DNA of 64,000 nt from Flavobacteriales bacterium (GTDB taxonomy: Bacteria; Bacteroidota; Bacteroidia; UBA10329), in contig JACJZP010000008.1 of NCBI GenBank assembly GCA_020635535.1, forward strand, positions 53,569-117,568, read 5' to 3'. The position numbers and the translations under genes are program-made. Positions within the stretch are counted from its first letter, which is position 1. Each line of letters opens with the position of its first letter. Shown here piece after piece: positions 26,893 through 35,397 of this stretch. The notes under the pieces are model-generated. The model was not told the origin of the DNA, made no database searches, and saw only the letters and a list, made by a program, of their open reading frames with translations.

Positions 26893-27842
26893 GGTTTTGG
26901 TTTAAACTCCAAACAGCGGAGCATGGGAATGAGCGCCTGTTTTCTCAATCCTTCATCCAAAATGATTTCCGGGCTTTCATCTTTCAGGCAGTGATAGAGT
27001 TTTTCCATGGTATTCATTTTCATGAAACCGCATTCGCTGCACGAGCATGCATTTTCCTCAACCGCAGGAGCAGGTATCAGCAATTTTTCAGGCACGTCTT
27101 TCTGCATTCGGTGTAGAATTCCGGCTTCAGTGGCTACAATGAACGCTTGATTGTCGCTTTGCTTTACATGACGGATCATGGCTGCCGTTGAGCCGATAAA
27201 ACCTGCTACTTTCAATATGTGCTGCTCACTTTCAGGATGGGCAATGATCTCCGCATCCGGGTACTTCTTGTGCAGTTCGAGTAGCTTTTCAATACTGAAC
27301 GCCTCATGTACCATGCACGAACCTTCCCAAAGCACCATTTGCCGACCCGTTTTTCTGATCAGGTATTTACCGAGGTTCTGGTCTGGCGCAAATAAAATTG
27401 GGCGTTCTTTTGGAATGCTGTTTATTACCAACTCTGCGTTAGACGAAGTGCAGATGTAATCGCTCATCGCCTTCACCTCAACCGAACAGTTCACGTATGT
27501 CACCACCACATGATCTGGATGTTGATCAAGAAACTTCCGGAACTCGGAAGGCGGGCATCCATCGGAAAGAGAACAGCCAGCATTCCGATCAGGGAGTAAA
27601 ACCTTCTTATTCGGGTTGAGGATCTTGGCTGTCTCTGCCATGAATTTCACACCAGCGAACGCAATTACATCTGCCGATGTATCAGCAGCCCATCGAGCCA
27701 ATTCCAAACTATCGCCAACATGATCGGCAATGTCCTGTATTTCGGGTTCCTGATAATAATGCGCCAGAATGACCGCATTCTTCTCCTCGCGAAGTCGCTC
27801 GATCTCCTCAACCAACGAAGTATCAACCGTAATTATACTCAT
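26889..27842 (-). CDS. nadA: quinolinate synthase
   Basis: The 317-residue protein condenses iminoaspartate with dihydroxyacetone phosphate to quinolinate. It carries one [4Fe-4S] cluster; candidate ligands are the cysteines in V-N-C-S, W-E-G-S-C and the late C-S-C-S-E-C-G-F-M element. The N-terminal A-H-Y-Y-Q-E-P-E-I-Q motif is the family signature. A Crp/Fnr-type site lies only about 26 bases before its ATG. Confidence 0.95.
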   Translation of the reverse strand: MSIITVDTSLVEEIERLREEKNAVILAHYYQEPEIQDIADHVGDSLELARWAADTSADVIAFAGVKFMAETAKILNPNKKVLLPDRNAGCSLSDGCPPSEFRKFLDQHPDHVVVTYVNCSVEVKAMSDYICTSSNAELVINSIPKERPILFAPDQNLGKYLIRKTGRQMVLWEGSCMVHEAFSIEKLLELHKKYPDAEIIAHPESEQHILKVAGFIGSTAAMIRHVKQSDNQAFIVATEAGILHRMQKDVPEKLLIPAPAVEENACSCSECGFMKMNTMEKLYHCLKDESPEIILDEGLRKQALIPMLRCLEFKPKP

Positions 27843-27860
27843 GGTTGGTGAAGATCAACC

Positions 27861-27876
27861 TATGACACATATCATA
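27861..27876. promoter_or_regulatory. Crp/Fnr-type palindrome very close to nadA start
   Basis: TATGACACATATCATA matches eleven of the twelve fixed positions. Its centre is only about 26 bases from the nadA ATG, much nearer than the 54-96 bases usual for the other sites, so repression is more likely than activation. Confidence 0.55.
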
Positions 27877-27904
27877 AAATGACCTTTGACATATTTTTGA
27901 ACTA

Positions 27905-28930
27905 TCAGCTTCTCGGAGATTGCGTTCCGTACATCAGGAAGATACTTGCTGACAAAAGCAAAAGCGCCCCGAACTGATGAATGACCCCAAGCGAAACGGG
28001 CACCAAATACAGCAGCGTAAGCACTCCCAAAACGAACTGAAGAACTACCATTCCGAGAAGAAATTGGATAGAATTGCGCTGGAACCGATTGAGGTTTTCT
28101 TTTCGTGAAGCAGCCCAAATGTATGCGACCAAAAGCACCACCACATAAGCAAAAGTCCTGTGCAGGAACTGAACAGAAACAGGTTGGTCGAAAAGGCTGA
28201 CCACACCACTTGTTCGGAATGCTTCGAAGACCATCGGTGGCATCCAGTTCTCACCCATTTTGGGCCAGGTGGGGAAAACCAAACCTGCTTTCAGCCCAGC
28301 GACAAATGCTCCGAGAATGATCTGTATTGAAACGACCACAACCAATATTCGCGAAAGCACTGCCAACCGTTTTGATGCATGATTTTCTTCATTTGGTTTG
28401 AGAATGGAGAGAATGACCCAAAGAATGTAACAGAACGTGATAAAGGCTGCGCTGAGATGAATGGCCAATCGGTAATGGCTAACACTGGGGCGATCGACCA
28501 AACCGCTCTTTACCATGAACCAACCAAGAAAACCTTGCAATGCCCCCAACCCGAACAGTACCAAAGATTGTAGCACCAGTTTCTTCGGCAAGCTCCTTCT
28601 GATCAGAAAGAAGACAAACGGAATAATGAACACCATGCCAATGGTGCGACCGATCATTCGATGCAGGTATTCCCAAAAGAAGATGGTTTTGAAATCCGCC
28701 AACTCAAAATGAGAATTCACTTTCTGATACTCAGGAAACTGTTTGTACTGTTCAAACGCAGCATTCCAATCTGCTTCGTTCATCGGTGGAATGACACCCA
28801 TAATTAGGTTCCAGTCGCTCATGGAAAGTCCAGAGTGGGTGAGGCGTGTAATACCACCGATAATTACCATAAGTGCCACCATTATAGCACCTGTTGCAAA
28901 CCATCCTAATATCCATTTCTGATCTTTCAC
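27905..28930 (-). CDS. ctaA: heme A synthase (COX15/CtaA family)
   Basis: The 341-residue membrane protein has eight hydrophobic helices in two four-helix halves and the family motif G-G-I-T-R-L-T-H-S-G-L-S-M near the N-terminus. Conserved heme-ligand histidines appear in W-E-Y-L-H-R-M-I-G-R, and near the end in F-L-H-R-T-F and V-I-H-Q-F-G-A. It converts heme O to heme A for aerobic cytochrome oxidase. The start is GTG at 28930; no ATG gives the first helix in full. It is divergent from tpl, with the palindrome at 28967 about 44 bases ahead of its start. Confidence 0.92.
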   Translation of the reverse strand: MKDQKWILGWFATGAIMVALMVIIGGITRLTHSGLSMSDWNLIMGVIPPMNEADWNAAFEQYKQFPEYQKVNSHFELADFKTIFFWEYLHRMIGRTIGMVFIIPFVFFLIRRSLPKKLVLQSLVLFGLGALQGFLGWFMVKSGLVDRPSVSHYRLAIHLSAAFITFCYILWVILSILKPNEENHASKRLAVLSRILVVVVSIQIILGAFVAGLKAGLVFPTWPKMGENWMPPMVFEAFRTSGVVSLFDQPVSVQFLHRTFAYVVVLLVAYIWAASRKENLNRFQRNSIQFLLGMVVLQFVLGVLTLLYLVPVSLGVIHQFGALLLLSASIFLMYGTQSPRS

Positions 28931-28966
28931 TTTGCAAAGGTAATCTCGACAGCCAACCCTATTAAC

Positions 28967-28982
28967 TATGATTTATATCATA
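28967..28982. promoter_or_regulatory. Crp/Fnr-type palindrome between ctaA and tpl
   Basis: TATGATTTATATCATA is a perfect match, identical to the nar site. The centre is about 62 bases before the tpl ATG at 29037 and about 44 bases before the ctaA start on the other strand. Confidence 0.75.
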
Positions 28983-29036
28983 CTATCAATCATGTTAAAT
29001 GATGAAACTCGTGTCGTAAAAAGTTTAACCGAAAAC

Positions 29037-30503
29037 ATGGAAAAACTATCGTGGGCAGAGCCATATAAAATCAAGATGGTAGAACCCGTATTCGAAACTA
29101 CCCGGGAACAACGACAAAAGGCTATTGAGGAAGCAGGATACAATACGTTCCTGTTGAAATCTGAGGATGTCTACATCGACCTGCTCACGGATAGCGGCAC
29201 TTCTGCCATGAGCGACCGACAATGGGCAGGAATGATGTTGGGTGATGAGGCGTACGCTGGAAGTCGGAATTACTACAATTTGGAAGATGCGGTAAGCCAA
29301 TATTACGGCTACAAATACTTAGTCCCTACCCACCAAGGACGCGGGGCAGAGAACATCATCTCTCAGATACTGATCAAACCCGGAGACATCGTTCCAGGCA
29401 ATATGTACTTCACAACTACTCGATTACATCAGGAATTGGCGGGTGGAAAATTCGTAGACATTATTATAGACGAAGCCCATGATCCGAAAAACACGTTTCC
29501 GTTCAAAGGCAATGTAGATCTGAATAAACTGGAAAAACTCATTGCCGAACATGGTGCTGAAAAAATTCCGTACGTGTGCATTGCCACTACGGTGAACATG
29601 GCGGGTGGTCAGCCCATTTCTATGCGGAATTTGAAGGAACTACGAGAACTGACCAATAAGCACGGTATCAAGATTATCCACGATATGACCCGCGTGGCTG
29701 AAAACGCATTCATGATACAGCAGTTAGAAGAGGGTTACAGCGACCGTTCTGTGAACGAGATCGTGAAGGAGATTTGTTCTTACACCGATGGCGCCACCAT
29801 GAGTGCCAAGAAAGATGCAATGGTGAACATTGGTGGCTTTTTGGCAGTCAATGACTGGGACACGTTTGAGGAAGCCCGTAATCTGGTGGTAGTTTATGAG
29901 GGTCTACATACCTATGGTGGGTTGGCAGGTCGTGATATGGAAGCCATGGCGATCGGTATTGCCGAGTCGGTGCAGGACAAGCACATTGCCGCTCGCGTGG
30001 GACAAGTGCAGTATCTCGGCAATAAGTTATTCGAAGCTGGAATACCAATCGTGTTGCCGGTAGGCACGCATGGTGTGTTCATAGATGCGAAACAATTTCT
30101 CCCACATATTCCACAGGAAGAATTCCCCGCACAGCGGCTTGCCGCTGAGATCTACCTCGAAGCAGGTGTGCGCACCATGGAACGTGGTGTTGTTTCTGCT
30201 GGCAGAGACCAAGTTACAGGCGAAAACCACATGCCCGTATTGGAATTGGTTCGGCTTACCATTCCCCGAAGGGTATACACGCAGGCGCACATGGATGTGA
30301 TAGCCGAAGCGGTCATTCGCGTGTACAAAAGACGTGAGCAAGTGCACGGACTGAAAATGACCTATGAACCAAAATACCTGCGCTTCTTCCAAGCGCGCTT
30401 TCAACCCGTTGCTCCTGAAACAAACAATACAACACATGAAAACGATGAGAAATTTGCTTCCTGCACTGTTGCTGGCGCTGATAGTGGCGTTGGGCAGTTG
30501 TGA
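29037..30503 (+). CDS. tpl: tyrosine phenol-lyase-type beta-eliminating lyase
   Basis: The 488-residue PLP enzyme is a paralogue of the tryptophanase at 17633. Lys258 in M-S-A-K-K-D binds PLP, and M-E-R-G-V-V-S-A-G-R contains the arginine (Arg381 in Citrobacter) that marks tyrosine phenol-lyase; the D-M-T-R-V-A-E-N-A-F segment also fits. Expected reaction: L-tyrosine to phenol, pyruvate and ammonia. I chose ATG 29037 because the earliest in-frame ATG (28968) lies inside the regulatory palindrome. The C-terminus runs about 35 residues past the usual end and overlaps the next gene by 68 bases, so a missed frameshift near 30415 is possible. Confidence 0.85.
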   Translation: MEKLSWAEPYKIKMVEPVFETTREQRQKAIEEAGYNTFLLKSEDVYIDLLTDSGTSAMSDRQWAGMMLGDEAYAGSRNYYNLEDAVSQYYGYKYLVPTHQGRGAENIISQILIKPGDIVPGNMYFTTTRLHQELAGGKFVDIIIDEAHDPKNTFPFKGNVDLNKLEKLIAEHGAEKIPYVCIATTVNMAGGQPISMRNLKELRELTNKHGIKIIHDMTRVAENAFMIQQLEEGYSDRSVNEIVKEICSYTDGATMSAKKDAMVNIGGFLAVNDWDTFEEARNLVVVYEGLHTYGGLAGRDMEAMAIGIAESVQDKHIAARVGQVQYLGNKLFEAGIPIVLPVGTHGVFIDAKQFLPHIPQEEFPAQRLAAEIYLEAGVRTMERGVVSAGRDQVTGENHMPVLELVRLTIPRRVYTQAHMDVIAEAVIRVYKRREQVHGLKMTYEPKYLRFFQARFQPVAPETNNTTHENDEKFASCTVAGADSGVGQL

Positions 30504-30732
30504 AAAATGCTATGACTGCACCAAGAAGTGCGGAACCTGCACCAACGGTAATACAACCGTAGCCGGCTGTCAGGGCGATACGGTACTTAAGGGCTTTTCG
30601 GTTGAAGCATGGAAAGCATACTACGAAAGCCAAGGATACACTTGCGAGTACAACAATACCACGCAAAACGTCTGCGGGAAGGAGAACAAGGAAGAGCTCT
30701 CGTCCAATCACTACGAGTGTCTTACAGAATAA
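30436..30732 (+). CDS. small cysteine-rich lipoprotein
   Basis: The 98-residue protein has a clear lipoprotein signal ending L-G-S-C at about residue 22, followed by a cluster C-E-K-C-Y-D-C-T-K-K-C-G-T-C, then further cysteines in A-G-C-Q-G, T-C-E, V-C-G and E-C. The density suggests metal binding or a disulfide-rich fold; I do not know the family. It overlaps the tpl reading frame in another frame and precedes the glycyl-radical activase by 8 bases. Confidence 0.75.
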   Translation: MKTMRNLLPALLLALIVALGSCEKCYDCTKKCGTCTNGNTTVAGCQGDTVLKGFSVEAWKAYYESQGYTCEYNNTTQNVCGKENKEELSSNHYECLTE

Positions 30733-30740
30733 TGTGAATC

Positions 30741-31637
30741 ATGCAACCACTGATCTTCGATATACAGCGCTTTTCCATTCATGATGGGGATGGTATCCGC
30801 ACGGTAGTGTTTTTCAAAGGTTGCAATATGAAATGTCCGTGGTGTCAGAACCCCGAGTCTATCGATCATCGTGCGGAGATTGCCTTTTATGCTGATAAAT
30901 GCGAAGGCAATGCCGATTGTGTAACTGCCTGCCCAAAAGACGCAATAACCATTGGCTCCGAAATGCATATTGACCGCTCTCTGTGCGACCGATGCGGAAA
31001 GTGCACCGAGGTTTGCGTTTCTGAGGCACTGAAGTTGATCGGGAGAGAATACTCGAAGGAAAAGGTGATGGAAGAAATTCTGAAAGACATGACCTATTAT
31101 CAGGTTTCGGGAGGTGGTGTCACGTTCTCAGGTGGAGAGCCCTCGCTGCATGCTGATTTCATTCTTGAAATTCTGAAGGAATGCAAGGAGCTTGGTATTC
31201 ACACGAACATCGAGACCAATGGCTATTTTAAATGGGAGAAGTTTGAACCGCTTTTATCCTACCTCGACCAGATCTTCTTCGACCTAAAAATACTGGAAGA
31301 CGAACAGAGCAAAATGACCACAGGTGGCAATAGTCAGGTCATCTTCTCCAACATGGACAAGCTGATTGAGCGGAATGCTCCTGTGGAATTCCGAGTTCCG
31401 CTGGTACCTGAATTCACCACCGCAAACGGCAACATCTCGGCATTGGCGCAATTGCTCAAAGAAAAACAAATGAAAAAAGTGCACTTGCTGCCGTACCACA
31501 GCATGGGCGAAACCAAAGGAGAAAGAGTGTGCAGTCCACTCCCAAAACTCAACCTGCCACTATTTACTGCCGAACAATTGCAGAATGTACAGCGGCCATT
31601 CACATCAAGGAATATTCAAACCGAATTATACAGATAA
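30741..31637 (+). CDS. glycyl-radical enzyme activating radical SAM protein
   Basis: The 298-residue protein has the radical SAM motif C-N-M-K-C-P-W-C (CxxxCxxC) preceded by the H-D-G-D-G-I-R-T-V-V-F-F-K-G signature of activases. Two inserted ferredoxin-type clusters are visible (C-E-G-N-A-D-C-V-T-A-C-P and C-D-R-C-G-K-C-T-E-V-C), which PflA lacks but activases of CutC, HpdB and BssA-type enzymes have. It abstracts a hydrogen from the glycine of its partner, encoded 3 bases later. The product is oxygen-sensitive, which suits the palindrome in front of the operon. Confidence 0.92.
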   Translation: MQPLIFDIQRFSIHDGDGIRTVVFFKGCNMKCPWCQNPESIDHRAEIAFYADKCEGNADCVTACPKDAITIGSEMHIDRSLCDRCGKCTEVCVSEALKLIGREYSKEKVMEEILKDMTYYQVSGGGVTFSGGEPSLHADFILEILKECKELGIHTNIETNGYFKWEKFEPLLSYLDQIFFDLKILEDEQSKMTTGGNSQVIFSNMDKLIERNAPVEFRVPLVPEFTTANGNISALAQLLKEKQMKKVHLLPYHSMGETKGERVCSPLPKLNLPLFTAEQLQNVQRPFTSRNIQTELYR

Positions 31638-31640
31638 GCC

Positions 31641-34019
31641 ATGGAAACACAGGCAACAACCACTACCATCAGTGCCCGATTACAACGGCTAAAGGAAAAG
31701 GTGCTCAATTATCCGCCATCCATCTGTCCGGAAAGAGCACTGCTGGTTACGGAATATTTCAAGAAAAAGGAGAACCGGAAAAAGCCCATGGTCATCCAAA
31801 AGGCGGAAGCATTGGCATATGTCCTTGACAGAAAAACCGTACGTATATATGAAGATGAACTGATTGTAGGCACCACTACATCCAAGCGTGTCGCAGGCCC
31901 ACTTTTCCCAGAGCTCCACGGTCTTCCAGTAATGGAAGACATTTTCCGTTTTGCGGACCGCGATACCAATCCGTTACGGATCCACAAGAACGAAAAGACC
32001 AAATTACTAACCGAGGTTGTACCGTTCTGGCTCACACGTTTCCTTGCTTACAAAGCGCTGAAAGGAACCGAACTGATCAAATTCGTTTCGGATCAACTGA
32101 ACCCGAAATTCTACCTTATTAACGAAACGGGGGGCATCGGGCACCTCATTCCAGACCACCCACGTGTATTGGAATTGGGAATGGAAGGAACGAAAGCTGA
32201 GTTGCGCAAAAAGCTCTTAGAGCCGAACCTTGATGAAGCTGTTCGCCACCAGTATGAAGCGATGATCATTGCCTGCAATGGCATTATCAATTATGCTGAG
32301 AAATACGCTGATAAACTGGAAGAAATGGTGGCTGATGAACGCGATAAGAACCGTAGATCTGAGCTCTTACAAATGGCAGCCAACCTACGGCACGCACCAA
32401 AGTGTCCGGCAGAAACATTCCACCAAGCGGTGCAGGCGGTTTGGATGGTTCATACTGCAGTTTTCATTGAGGGGCTCGACAATGGCATCAGCTTCGGGCA
32501 TGTTGACCGCTACCTCTATCCGTACTACCGCAGAGACCTGATAAATGGAACCATTACGCGAGACCGAGCCAAGGAAATATTGGGATGCTTTGGAATAAAA
32601 ACTTCCGAGATCATTCCAGTTTTCAACGGAAAGATAAGCGAGTGCCATGGTGGATTTCTCAGCGGACAAGCCATTACCATCGGTGGTATTGATGCCGAAG
32701 GTACTGATCAGACCAACGAACTCACCCACATGTTCTTGGAACTGATGGATGAGGTGCGTTTGCGGCAGCCGAACTACCATGCCCGCATTCATGATGGAGC
32801 GCCAAAATGGTACTTGGATAAGATCATGTCGAACCTTGCGAAAGGTGTCAATTCTCCTGCCTTGTACAACGATGAGGTCATTATCCGATCCATGAAAAAA
32901 TGTGGTTATTCTGACACTGACGCAAAGGATTACGCCACGCTAGGTTGCGTAGAGCTACTAGCAGCCGGAAAGACCTTCGGTTCTACCGATGCTGCGTTGG
33001 TAAATATTCCGATGTGCTTAGAAATGGCTCTAAATGAAGGACGTCCGTTTTCAGATGGCTTCAGAAAAGGTAGGCGGACAAAGCCAATTTCCGAATTCAA
33101 GGACATTGAAGAAGTAAAGCAAGCATTCAGAACACAACTTCAGTATCTCATAAATCGCTTGGTCAAAACCTTGGAACCCATCGAAATTGCAAACCGTGAT
33201 TTTCATCCAACACCACTCACATCGGTTCTAACTCAGGGATGTATAGAAAGCGGTAAGGACGTAACCGCAGGTGGTGCGGTCTATAATTTCAGTGGTGTGC
33301 AGGGCGTGGGCATTACCGATGTAGGCGACAGTCTTTATGCCATTGACCAACTGGTTTTCGTGAGGAAAAAAGTGACACTGCCAGAATTGGTCAAGGCGCT
33401 GAAAGCCGATTTTCAAGGATATGACAAACTCAAAACACAACTACTCAACTTTCCCAAATTCGGGAACGACATGGCGAAAGTGGATGCCTACAGCCGCTGG
33501 GTTTCAGATACCTACTACGACACCTTCAATGGAAAAACCAATACCCGAGGCGGCAAATTCGTGGCGGGCTACTACTCTACCACAACCCATTACAGTTTTG
33601 GAAAACAGACGGGTGCGTTGCCGAATGGCAGATCAAAAGGACAACCGTTCAGTTCGGGTATTGCGCCCATGAATGGAGCCGATGCGTTGGGGCCAACCGC
33701 CATGTTCAACTCCATTACTTCTATCGATTTTGAAAGAGCGCATAATGGCGTGAATGTCAATGCCAAATTCGATACGGCAACGTTGAAAGGTGAACACGGA
33801 AAGGCAATTCTACAGGCAGTGCTTCTATCCTACTTCAAGCAGGGCGGAATGCAGGTGCAACTCAACGTGCTGGACACCGAAATGCTGAAAGATGCCAAGC
33901 TCCATCCCGAAAAATATCCGAACCTGCTGGTGCGTGTTTCGGGCTACTCTGCATACTTCAACGACCTGTCTCCAGAAATGAAGGACGAGATTATTCATCG
34001 CAGCAGTTTGAACCTATAA
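31641..34019 (+). CDS. glycyl-radical enzyme of GCVE type (substrate unknown)
   Basis: The 792-residue protein is a full-length glycyl-radical enzyme. The radical site is Gly768 in R-V-S-G-Y-S-A-Y-F. The thiyl radical site is Cys436 in Y-A-T-L-G-C-V-E-L, with Glu438 as general base. Pyruvate formate-lyase has a Cys-Cys pair here, so this is not PFL; GCVE is shared by diol dehydratases, choline TMA-lyase and related lyases. The residue after the Glu is Leu, whereas the CutC and diol dehydratase sequences I know have Pro. Co-transcription with tyrosine phenol-lyase suggests an aromatic or amino-acid-derived substrate, but this is inference. Confidence 0.9.
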   Translation: METQATTTTISARLQRLKEKVLNYPPSICPERALLVTEYFKKKENRKKPMVIQKAEALAYVLDRKTVRIYEDELIVGTTTSKRVAGPLFPELHGLPVMEDIFRFADRDTNPLRIHKNEKTKLLTEVVPFWLTRFLAYKALKGTELIKFVSDQLNPKFYLINETGGIGHLIPDHPRVLELGMEGTKAELRKKLLEPNLDEAVRHQYEAMIIACNGIINYAEKYADKLEEMVADERDKNRRSELLQMAANLRHAPKCPAETFHQAVQAVWMVHTAVFIEGLDNGISFGHVDRYLYPYYRRDLINGTITRDRAKEILGCFGIKTSEIIPVFNGKISECHGGFLSGQAITIGGIDAEGTDQTNELTHMFLELMDEVRLRQPNYHARIHDGAPKWYLDKIMSNLAKGVNSPALYNDEVIIRSMKKCGYSDTDAKDYATLGCVELLAAGKTFGSTDAALVNIPMCLEMALNEGRPFSDGFRKGRRTKPISEFKDIEEVKQAFRTQLQYLINRLVKTLEPIEIANRDFHPTPLTSVLTQGCIESGKDVTAGGAVYNFSGVQGVGITDVGDSLYAIDQLVFVRKKVTLPELVKALKADFQGYDKLKTQLLNFPKFGNDMAKVDAYSRWVSDTYYDTFNGKTNTRGGKFVAGYYSTTTHYSFGKQTGALPNGRSKGQPFSSGIAPMNGADALGPTAMFNSITSIDFERAHNGVNVNAKFDTATLKGEHGKAILQAVLLSYFKQGGMQVQLNVLDTEMLKDAKLHPEKYPNLLVRVSGYSAYFNDLSPEMKDEIIHRSSLNL

Positions 34020-34030
34020 TTCTTGCGTTT

Positions 34031-34046
34031 TATGATTTGCATCATA
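34031..34046. promoter_or_regulatory. Crp/Fnr-type palindrome before a lipoprotein gene
   Basis: TATGATTTGCATCATA matches all twelve fixed positions. The centre is about 83 bases before the ATG at 34122 and only 12 bases separate the site from the glycyl-radical enzyme stop. Confidence 0.7.
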
Positions 34047-34121
34047 CTATACAGAAGCAAGCTGTCGTTTCTTGTGATGAGTTGTTCGATTATTCGGCAC
34101 CCAATCCCAAACACTATTTCA

Positions 34122-35390
34122 ATGAAGTGTGCATTCATTATTTCGGGCCTTCTGCTCGCCCTTTCATTTACATCGTGTAAGAAGAACAAGACATTTGAGG
34201 TTCCTTATCTCGACATTAAAAATGCATCGGTCTTATCTGTGCAGGATGGCGGTTCTGGAAAGACGGACAAGGTCTATGATGCGGGTTCGAGCAATCTTTA
34301 CATGATCACCATCGATGGAGATTATGAGAATGTCGGTTTTGTAAATAGCGATGGTTCCCCATTGGACCCCGAGGTTGCATCTACCGTCATTTATATTCAA
34401 GAAATCTTCCCTCTTAATTCAGAATACATCATCATCACAGGATATTTTGAAGTGAATGATATTGATGGCAACATGACATCTTACGAAAATCTGCTGGTAC
34501 GGATTACAGACGGTGCCATTTTTGAGTACACTATTCCTGGCGTAGATGAAACCTTGTGTTCTTATCCCTCTGTTCCCTACTTCTATGATACAGAAGGTAA
34601 TGTCTACAAAGGCAGAACTAACGCTCTGTACAAGATCTCTCTTTCAGACCCAAGTAATCCTTCATACCAGAATATCCTTCCAACGGGTCAATCCATGGAT
34701 TGCTTTACCATGGATATGAGCGGGAACTTCATTTACCAGAGCCATATGGCAGGTCAGGAGGATGATTATAAGATCGTGAACACAAGTGGCAGCATAGACA
34801 TTATTGCCGATGTGAACCTGGTCTATCAAGGCAACTTCTTTTGGCAAGGAAGTGATGGAAAAATATATGTGAAATATCGTCTGGATCCTAACGACCCGGA
34901 TAGCATTTTCCGGCTGGACTTCATCAACAATGAATTGCAATTGGTGTCTCGCTGGGCCGAAGGCAATACTTCCCTTAACCTTTCTACTCCACCAGAATTC
35001 ATGGTTGAATTGGACAATGGCTCATTCTTCATCAACCAAGGTTTCTCAAATGTAACCGCTTGGGTGTTCAACGAGATCAATGGAAGTGTGGAGTTGATCA
35101 ATATTCCAATCGATCCCACAGACATTTACCGGGCTGGAGATCATATATACGCCTATGAGAATACAGACCTATACAAGATCAACCTTCAGGACTTTACCAA
35201 TCAGCAGATCTCCAGTGGAAACTATGAGTTCTATACCATTGGAAGTGACGAAACTGGAACACTCCTTTTCAGTGCGCTCCGATATGCCGATGGCAAAAAA
35301 GTGATAGGTAAGATCGACCCATCTGGAAACGTCACCATCATAGACGAAGAGAGCAATGCAGAGGTCATTACGTTCGTACAGTTGAACTGA
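34122..35390 (+). CDS. uncharacterised lipoprotein, possible beta-propeller
   Basis: The 422-residue protein has a lipobox at Cys19 (S-F-T-S-C-K-K-N). The body is rich in Asp, Gly, Tyr and short strands, with repeated units such as D-T-E-G-N-V-Y-K-G and S-D-G-K-I-Y-V-K that resemble propeller blades. No catalytic motif was seen. I chose ATG 34122, which begins the signal sequence; the upstream in-frame codons fall over the regulatory palindrome. It is probably exported and under anaerobic control. Confidence 0.75.
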   Translation: MKCAFIISGLLLALSFTSCKKNKTFEVPYLDIKNASVLSVQDGGSGKTDKVYDAGSSNLYMITIDGDYENVGFVNSDGSPLDPEVASTVIYIQEIFPLNSEYIIITGYFEVNDIDGNMTSYENLLVRITDGAIFEYTIPGVDETLCSYPSVPYFYDTEGNVYKGRTNALYKISLSDPSNPSYQNILPTGQSMDCFTMDMSGNFIYQSHMAGQEDDYKIVNTSGSIDIIADVNLVYQGNFFWQGSDGKIYVKYRLDPNDPDSIFRLDFINNELQLVSRWAEGNTSLNLSTPPEFMVELDNGSFFINQGFSNVTAWVFNEINGSVELINIPIDPTDIYRAGDHIYAYENTDLYKINLQDFTNQQISSGNYEFYTIGSDETGTLLFSALRYADGKKVIGKIDPSGNVTIIDEESNAEVITFVQLN

Positions 35391-35397
35391 GCCCAGT

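Noticed and set aside
31641..34019. pyruvate formate-lyase as the identity of the glycyl-radical enzyme
   Set aside because: The Cys-Cys active-site pair of PFL is absent; the site reads G-C-V-E.
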